This document shows, piece after piece, positions 57,801 to 64,000 of a stretch of 64,000 nucleotides of DNA (positions within the stretch are counted from its first letter, which is position 1; every line of letters starts with the position of its first letter). The position numbers were made by a program, and so were the translations under genes. The notes under the pieces are model-generated. The model did no database searches, had not been told where the DNA came from, and saw only the letters and a program-made list of their open reading frames with translations. This stretch comes from Spodoptera frugiperda (taxonomy: Eukaryota > Arthropoda > Insecta > Lepidoptera > Noctuidae): the NCBI RefSeq assembly GCF_023101765.2, contig NC_064226.1, positions 1,170,001-1,234,000 on the forward strand, read 5' to 3'.

Positions 57801-59963
57801 ATACGTGACTACTAGTAAGTATTGAAGGAAAAACCACAAAAGCAAGTACGTGAATGTTATAAAAAGTAAAGTTTCAGTGGTAGTGCACCATTTGTCTGAA
57901 ACCCTTCAGTAGTTGTGACAAACGAGCCTCATTCGATTTACTTCGGCTGCCAAAGTGTAAAAGGCTCTCAACGAAAAGATTTTATTTTTAAATAACAAAT
58001 GAGTATGCTCTTAATGTTTAAGTATAATCTCTTTCAAGTGGTTGTCCAACCTCAGACGCTGGCATTTTTCAACATTTTTCACATGAAAATGTTGTTTTAA
58101 CTTTTGATGTAATTAGTACGTTTATGTTTAGGTCCTTTAGTTATATTACAGGCGAGCGGTGAGTGTGTCGCTGGGTGCTGTTGCTACAGATATGTATTAT
58201 GTACAGTTAGCAATGTTATTTGGTACCCAGGTAAAAGAATAAAGATTGATTCACAACAGAGCCTGTCATTGTTAATTGTATCCTTTAATGAACGAACATA
58301 ACTGTTGTAAACACTAGTACCGGCTAAGTTCCCAACCAATGGTTACTGTCTCAGTCTTCAATGAAATTTTTATATAAAAATATACGATAATTCTTACATG
58401 CATACCAAATAATTTATTTGACTTTTCTCAATTAAACATAGTATGAAAAACTGAAATATTATATCCTTTAAAAAGAATCACAATCTCAAAGGAATCAGAG
58501 CGCGCAAATCTCAAATCCATTCGAACATAAAAAGGTCGCGAAGATTTTTCAATAATATTTCTATTCGTCTAACTAAATTAAAGTTGTAGGTAGTTCGTCA
58601 GGTAACAGGTGCTGGGGCACTGCTTCATCACATCTTACTCCAAGTTAAAAATGAATGGCTGCAGTAAACCGTTACCGTTACGAGACCCTTTGTCGTCTTT
58701 GATAAATTACAATCGAGGGATACACGCATACGTAACATATACATACACACATATACTTCAAGCTGTAGATGACTTTATAGAGGCAGAAAAAATAAACGTA
58801 AGAATGAATTAGGGGTGATTTTTTTTTACGTCATAAATAACAAATGTATGTGAAAGTATTACGTGTTATAGAAAATTATTCAGAATGAAACACCCTGGCA
58901 GCCACATAGTATCGCAAACAAGCATCAGTAAGTAAGCAGAACTGTGCTAGCTACTGCTACTACGTTATCCTGAACATTTTTCTTAGTCCGACGCCAGTTT
59001 TTTGCTGTACTCCTTTAACTATGTTCTCAAGTACCTATCGCTTTACTTTACTCGCTATAAAAATCTGTTGAAGCGCTTTTAATTTATTATCAATTAATTA
59101 TGATACCCGACGTTAATTTCCCCTTCCTCTTAGATGTAATTTATTATCTTATTTTTGTTTTATATTCGTTCATGAAGACGTTGAGTGGGAAATATAATGT
59201 ACAGGGTGAATATTTGAAGTATTTGTTAATGACGGTAATAGAAGCTCGATTGGAGAACCAGCCGGTAATTAAGCAAATGAGAGTGTTATTCTCAATTTTG
59301 TAGCTTTATAAATGTGCTGCCTGTACTTTAAATGTTTAAAGAAATGCTCAATGTTAATCAAGTCACGCTTCATACTCGATTCGAGAAATTATCTATTTAT
59401 TCATGAGCCCCATTAGTTTGGAGCAAATGTCTTACTTTACAATAATGTACCTAATTTTGTAACTGTTAGGTTCCATTTTATGTTAGGCTGTAGTATTGAA
59501 TGGATTATCGTAAAGTTTGTGAGATAATGCAATAAAAACAATAGAATGTAATAATTCAACAGGTTTGGAATTAACTTTGTTATATTCTTGGGTATATTCC
59601 TAGGTTGTGTACTGCGTATAGTGTATGTATTGATTCTGTGTATATGTTGTAACGTCTGCCACAGTCGGGTGGTGTCGTGTTTGCGTTCCAAGTCTCACAT
59701 TGATCAGTGACAGCGGGAGTATTTGCGCCCGTTCTTCACGTCAACTCAAATCAAATCATTTTGTTTGCTCCGTGAATATGTATCGGTTACAGGGGGCGCT
59801 GGCGTCGCCACGCATGTGTAGCTCCTTGCGAGCAGTTTGCTGAGTCACGCTAACTATCGTACATATGTATCTGTCAAATGCAAAATGTTTGATAGAAAAT
59901 ATATTATAACATTGTATATTTTATCCTTCTAAGATTAAGATTTTGTCCTTAATGGAAGATTCT
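54820..59963. other. Mostly unique AT-rich stretch
   Basis: No gene is recognised. A possible family 4-like fragment (AGTAAAGATAAAGATCATTT) lies at 55385, and short frames at 56449, 58609 and 59100 lack recognised features. Confidence 0.4.
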
Positions 59964-60069
59964 AACAGCCGCACTTAGAGATATTAAATGACTACTTAAA
60001 CTATTCTTGAAAACAATTGCTAAGGACTAGGTTAAGTAAACATTTAATGACTTTAAGTACAGCGGTAAG
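59964..60069. mobile_element. Palindromic MITE, TTAATGA family, copy B (both ends)
   Basis: CTAACAGCCGCACTTAGAG at the left is mirrored by CTTTAAGTACAGCGGTAAG at the right, and TATTAAATGACTACTTAAAC by GTTAAGTAAACATTTAATGA. The centre AAAACAATTGCTAAGGACT is shared with copy A at 3826. Confidence 0.75.
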
Positions 60070-60935
60070 GAAGAACTTAGCGAAGATTTAGATTATGTTA
60101 TAGAAATAGTTAAATGTTTTTACTTTCTCGATTAGTTATCTTAAATGCAGTTTCCGGCTTTATATTGCTGTTGTTCCTGCGGCCATTTTTAAACAGAAAG
60201 CGCGGGTTTTTGCATTCGTAGAGGAAATAAAAGTGTATTCGTGAAATGCAGGAAATAAGGGAAGAGAGGTAAATGTAAATATCTTAGAGCTCAACGCTGA
60301 GAAAGTTGCAGTTGGAACGGTGCACAGTAGCTAACTGTTTCAATGCTACTGACCATTGCACCTATATCTACCTATATACCTTGAACAGAATAGTAACACT
60401 AGCAAACTAACACATCTTCAAATATCAGACTCTGACATTCGAAGATGGAGGTGTTTCTTTATTCAAAAATATTAACAATTCTTCAGTTCAGCCTAATCTC
60501 TTGATAGCTTCCACGAAATAATTTAATTTATATCGCTGCTTATAATATTAAAAGACAAAATACGTTCCCTGATATTCATATAACCTCAATTCCAGCAAAA
60601 CAATCTCATTTATCATCAGTTTTAAAGCTTTATCTTAACTCATAAGATGAAAATTAATTTATTCAGCGCTCGCTCACGAGTTCCTAGTGTTTGACTTGCG
60701 GAGTGAGGGATAAACTCACTGCATTGCCTCTCTCTTTCATTTAACCTAAATACACAATTTAACTTCACCATATGAATGTTAAAGAGGTTTTAATAAATAT
60801 TATCAAATTCATCTCCAGCTCGTGAAAGACTTCGGGTCTCTTTTGTAGTGTTGTTTTATATTGTTGTGATAGTATTTTGTTTTAATCTCTACGATTGGCA
60901 AACGAGTTAGCGATCTCAGTTAAAAAGGATCTGTA

Positions 60936-61089
60936 CACTTAGTATGAGTTTGCTTACTTTGCTTTACGTTTAAAGTTATCGAAACCACTCGGCGCTCTGA
61001 TTGGCCAGCGCGAATGAACTAACCAATCAGAGCGCCGAACGCGCGATCTTTTCGATAACTTTAAACGTAAAGCAAACTCGTACTGAAGG
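60936..61089. mobile_element. Palindromic MITE, AGTACGAGTTTGC family (copy 2)
   Basis: The left arm AGTATGAGTTTGC and the right arm GCAAACTCGTACT are inverted, as are GCGCTCTGATTGGCCAGCGC and ACCAATCAGAGCGCCG in the core and AAAGTTATCGAAA/TTTTCGATAACTTT between. The left arm has a small TACTTTGCT-type insertion. It matches the copy at 11817-11956. Confidence 0.85.
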
Positions 61090-63860
61090 TATAGGTTAAT
61101 TCATAGAGTGTATTAGTGAACGCTGCTAATAAATCTGAGGCCAACCCTTTAATATAATTATACTCCCTTAGGCGACTGTCACAAAAATCTCGGGTGCAGT
61201 AGAATTGGAAACTTTCTTTTACGTTCATGTTCCCTAAATTCTCAAATGGCATTGGCAAAAATCTGTTATAAGTATTGATTCGATATAAACACCTACCAAG
61301 CCATTACATCCACCTCCACCTTCATTTACTTTCCTTATACATATTTCCGATTAGCAAAATCTACCGAAAAGATAAATAATAACCGAAACATCGCCCTGTT
61401 CGCTGAGACGTCCCGCTAATTAACACAACACATTAATCTAGATATGGCAGCATTGTGCGCCATTGTGTGCTTAGCGCCAGGAGTATTAGTCAACGTCCTG
61501 ACGTCCCACGTGATACAGGAACAAAAGTGTTCTGCGGCTGTCTGACACGCCTAATTAACTGTGACCTTTAGCCGCCATGATGTGCCCCGATAAACATCTA
61601 CCGCTGAGCTCGAGACGCGGTCACTTACCGTCATTTTTCCTTCTTTAACGAGATTTCTCACAGACATCTTACAACGAGTTTCCACTACGCATTTCAAGAT
61701 TGAATGACTTCATAATCTAATTATTTGTTGCCAAAAATATTTAACATTAAGTGCTAATAATAATCGTAATTTTCTACACGCTTCTAATTCATTCCGAAGC
61801 TTTTAAAACTCTAATTTGATGGCCCGAAATAACTTTTACTAAGTAACTTTTCCTCTCGCGAGTTCAAACTTGTCATTACCTATTTTTATCAATTACGTTT
61901 GGATAAACAATTTTAAATGGGACTCCCATTTCATTGACAGTGGGCGAACAGCGCAAAAACTAAATTAAAAGTTTCTTTACGTCGTTCCGCGTAACTTCCG
62001 CAATCAGAGGCGAGCTTAACTTAATGAGCAACTCTTGCCAAACCAACTTAGCGATACTAAAAACATTTTAAAATGAATCTGTGTAAGAAAATGCATATAT
62101 TACGCGAGAGCCGTGCCTGCTCCGAGGGGGGATAATAAAATCTCCATAATATATCGCGGGGCATCGTGGTAGCGTAGCCTTGTCAGTGGGGGCACAACTT
62201 TAAGCCGGCCAAATTCCCTTTGTTAAGTATGCCGTTTCACTGACTTTTCACTGAGGATTATTTTCGGCGGATAGAGGGCGCGGGGGAGGGGGTAAAAGTT
62301 TTATTGCGGGTTGTTAGTTATCACAGTGAGACGGCACCGCTTTATGTGTTTTCATAGGAGACGCCATTGTGTAGCGACCGATATTCTAATGTATTATCTC
62401 CTGTTAGTTTAGGTTAGGCGCGTCTAATTTGGAAACATGTTTGGACTGATTCAACATTATTCTAATGTCCACAAAGTCTTTTTCCAACATCCACTTAAAC
62501 GGAACAGAAAACAAGTAGACCTAAATTACTAGTAGTGAAGCTATAACTTAATTACAAAGCCGTGGATTAATAAACTGAGACAACTTTGTCTTGTAATGCA
62601 TCGAGCTGACATGTCGGCGAGTCGGCAAAATGCGACAAAGTCGTATAAAGTGTGGGCACTTGCGACAAGTTGTGACAAGTTGTGATTGCTGTGGCCGTAC
62701 AACTAGTTCCCCAGTAGTTTCCCACCAGCCGGCAGCGCTGGCAGGATACATCTAAATACTTGATTAACTACAAACACTCAGTCCGGGATTATATGACTTA
62801 CTACTCGTGTGTTGTGACTTTTGGAACTGTATGAACAATCACGACTGAATGTGTTTTATGTTGAGAAATTGAGAATGGTACCACGTGTTCTTTAGTTACT
62901 GGTACTGTGGCTCAAGTGTGATCAGTTTGTCTCATAATCAAAATAGTAATGGCAGTAATCTAATCACTGTGGTCAATGATCCTTACAGTCAAGGCCATCA
63001 GAATGTGAAAGTGAGGAAGATAGAAAGACCTGAAAGGGTTCCTGTAACAATAAATCGCGAGAAAATCGGAAAACCGCCATAAAATGGAGTCCACCAGTTC
63101 TAAAAACATGAACACCACAATTGTAACGGCCGAATCTCATAAAACAGATTTATATTAAAAAAAAATGTATTCCCACAAAATCGCATGGCACCTTTTTTGC
63201 GAGAATTTCTTTTTTTTTGGTAAATTTATTGCGTGCGGCCTGTGCGTGCATAGACTGTTATTGGACAATATTTTCCGCGCCGCTTCGAACCAATGAGCAG
63301 GCTTGTCGATATTAAACTCAAATACTACACACATGAGTGATGAAACAAACGCTCTGGTGAGCTCGCTCCAAGGAATTATTCATAAGTGGTTAGCGGCACG
63401 ACGAGCTGCGTACAGATCGCTACGTTAAACGATTTTCATATTTGCATATTCTTTTAGATGCTGCCGAAGCTGGAGCGGGCTTTGCTCTGCTCTCGGGATT
63501 TACTATAATTTTAGATTGGATTGTGAGCTGATAGCCCGTCGCCTTATGATTTATACATCAAGCCGTTCTTTATACAAACGCTACACAAAGAGTTTATTTT
63601 TTTCCGACACGCTTTTGATGTCTGTAACTACAATTTGAATTTGAAATAACACTAGTTACATTTGATATTTTCATACTTAAGAACTGCATTTACGAACTGT
63701 AATCAACTTTGCTATCAAATCTCAGCGTAATAAAGCAAAGCTGAATATACGTGTAATAATATTTATGGCTCAGGTTAAATAATTTCGCCGAGGCTCCATT
63801 AGACGTCTTAACTTAATAATAAAAGATGTGACGATAGGCGCCGCTATTCCTACTTCATAA
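61090..63860. other. Mostly unique stretch with GC-richer blocks
   Basis: Blocks at 61400-61640 (with CTAATTAAC sites and a CACGTG E-box) and 62105-62345 are GC-richer and non-repetitive. A 70-codon frame at 62873-63082 is unrecognised. A splice-like TTTGCATATTCTTTTAG ends at 63458 and is followed by a 15-codon frame that soon stops. Confidence 0.4.
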
Positions 63861-64000
63861 TCCATCATATTCCGGCACGGCGACCTCTCGCGTCCGGCTT
63901 TGGTTCAGGCCATGGTGCGGAGCGAGGGGCACTGGGATGCCGTCTCCTCCTTCTGCGAAGCAGTTATGCTAGTTAAGGAGGAGGCGGGACGCGTGAGGGA
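63861..64000 (+). pseudogene. Non-LTR retrotransposon reverse transcriptase C-terminal fragment (runs off window)
   Basis: The frame includes RHGDLSRPALVQ, AMVRSEGHWDAVSSFCEAV and MLVKEEAGRVR. From memory this matches the C-terminal end of ORF2 in lepidopteran R1/TRAS-like non-LTR elements, where a 'Ser-Phe-Cys-Glu...Met...Lys-Glu-x-Ala-x-Arg-x-Arg' tail is common. A stop at 63858-63860 precedes it, so it is 5' truncated, as expected of LINE copies. A host exon is a less likely alternative. Confidence 0.55.

Larger units (their letters stand above)
8859..63860 (+). other. Probable downstream dpr intron, possibly with intergenic DNA
   Basis: The next dpr exon should start with a Val codon and encode a Trp-Ile/Val-Arg-His-Arg-Asp type motif followed by the second Ig cysteine. 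I saw no such exon on the + strand to the end of the window. The intron therefore probably runs through most or all of the rest, although the gene boundary cannot be proved from sequence alone. Confidence 0.5.

Noticed and set aside
61560..61650. Minus-strand splice donor GTAAGTG near 61627
   Set aside because: The upstream frame on that strand is very short and closes quickly; the motif is common by chance.
63459..63506. Exon after TTTGCATATTCTTTTAG at 63458
   Set aside because: The frame starting with ATG stops after 15 codons and no donor site lies before the stop.

Overview
This window looks like AT-rich nuclear DNA from a moth or butterfly (Lepidoptera). The basis is its repeat content: Helitrons with A|TC...CTAG|T borders, a tRNA-headed SINE, several retroposon tails of a lepidopteran kind, and a piggyBac-like element with TTAA target sites. 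No bacterial, organellar or viral gene organisation is visible. Family assignments rest on sequence features and recall, since no database could be searched.

Only one host coding segment is well supported: an internal exon at 8689-8858 (+) encoding the start of the first Ig domain of a dpr (defective proboscis extension response) family cell-surface protein. It has a good splice acceptor, a good donor and a phase-0 3' end. The neighbouring exons were not found, so most of the window is probably the two long introns around this exon. dpr genes are known for very long introns. Open frames elsewhere are mostly short and unconvincing; a 48-codon membrane micro-ORF (13281-13427) and a few others are flagged as low-confidence candidates.

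Layout. 1-8.5 kb: upstream intron with LINE/SINE-type tails, a 249-bp foldback element (3257-3505) and a palindromic MITE truncated beside a retroposon. 8.5-9.7 kb: the dpr exon, with a Helitron end 25 bp upstream and a retroposon-like repeat about 20 bp downstream. 9.7-23 kb: dense transposon debris (tRNA-SINE, SINE-like, MITE and Helitron copies). 23-44 kb: fewer recognisable repeats, several CpG-rich unique blocks and at least six complete TGACGTCA palindromes between 28.6 and 40 kb, a plausible regulatory region. 44.16-45.14 kb: a complete internally deleted piggyBac-like element that keeps a short intact ORF. 45-50 kb: mostly unique sequence, including a G-quadruplex motif. 50-55 kb: a nested SINE-like insertion and a Helitron cluster, one 1.5 kb long with a decayed RepHel helicase end. 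55-64 kb: mostly unique intron-like sequence, two palindromic MITEs, CpG-rich blocks and, at the right edge, the C-terminal part of a non-LTR retrotransposon reverse transcriptase ORF.

The genes do not form a pathway. The window reads as the interior of a long neuronal adhesion gene shaped by repeated transposon insertion, with transposon sequence reaching into the likely splice-signal region of the one visible exon.
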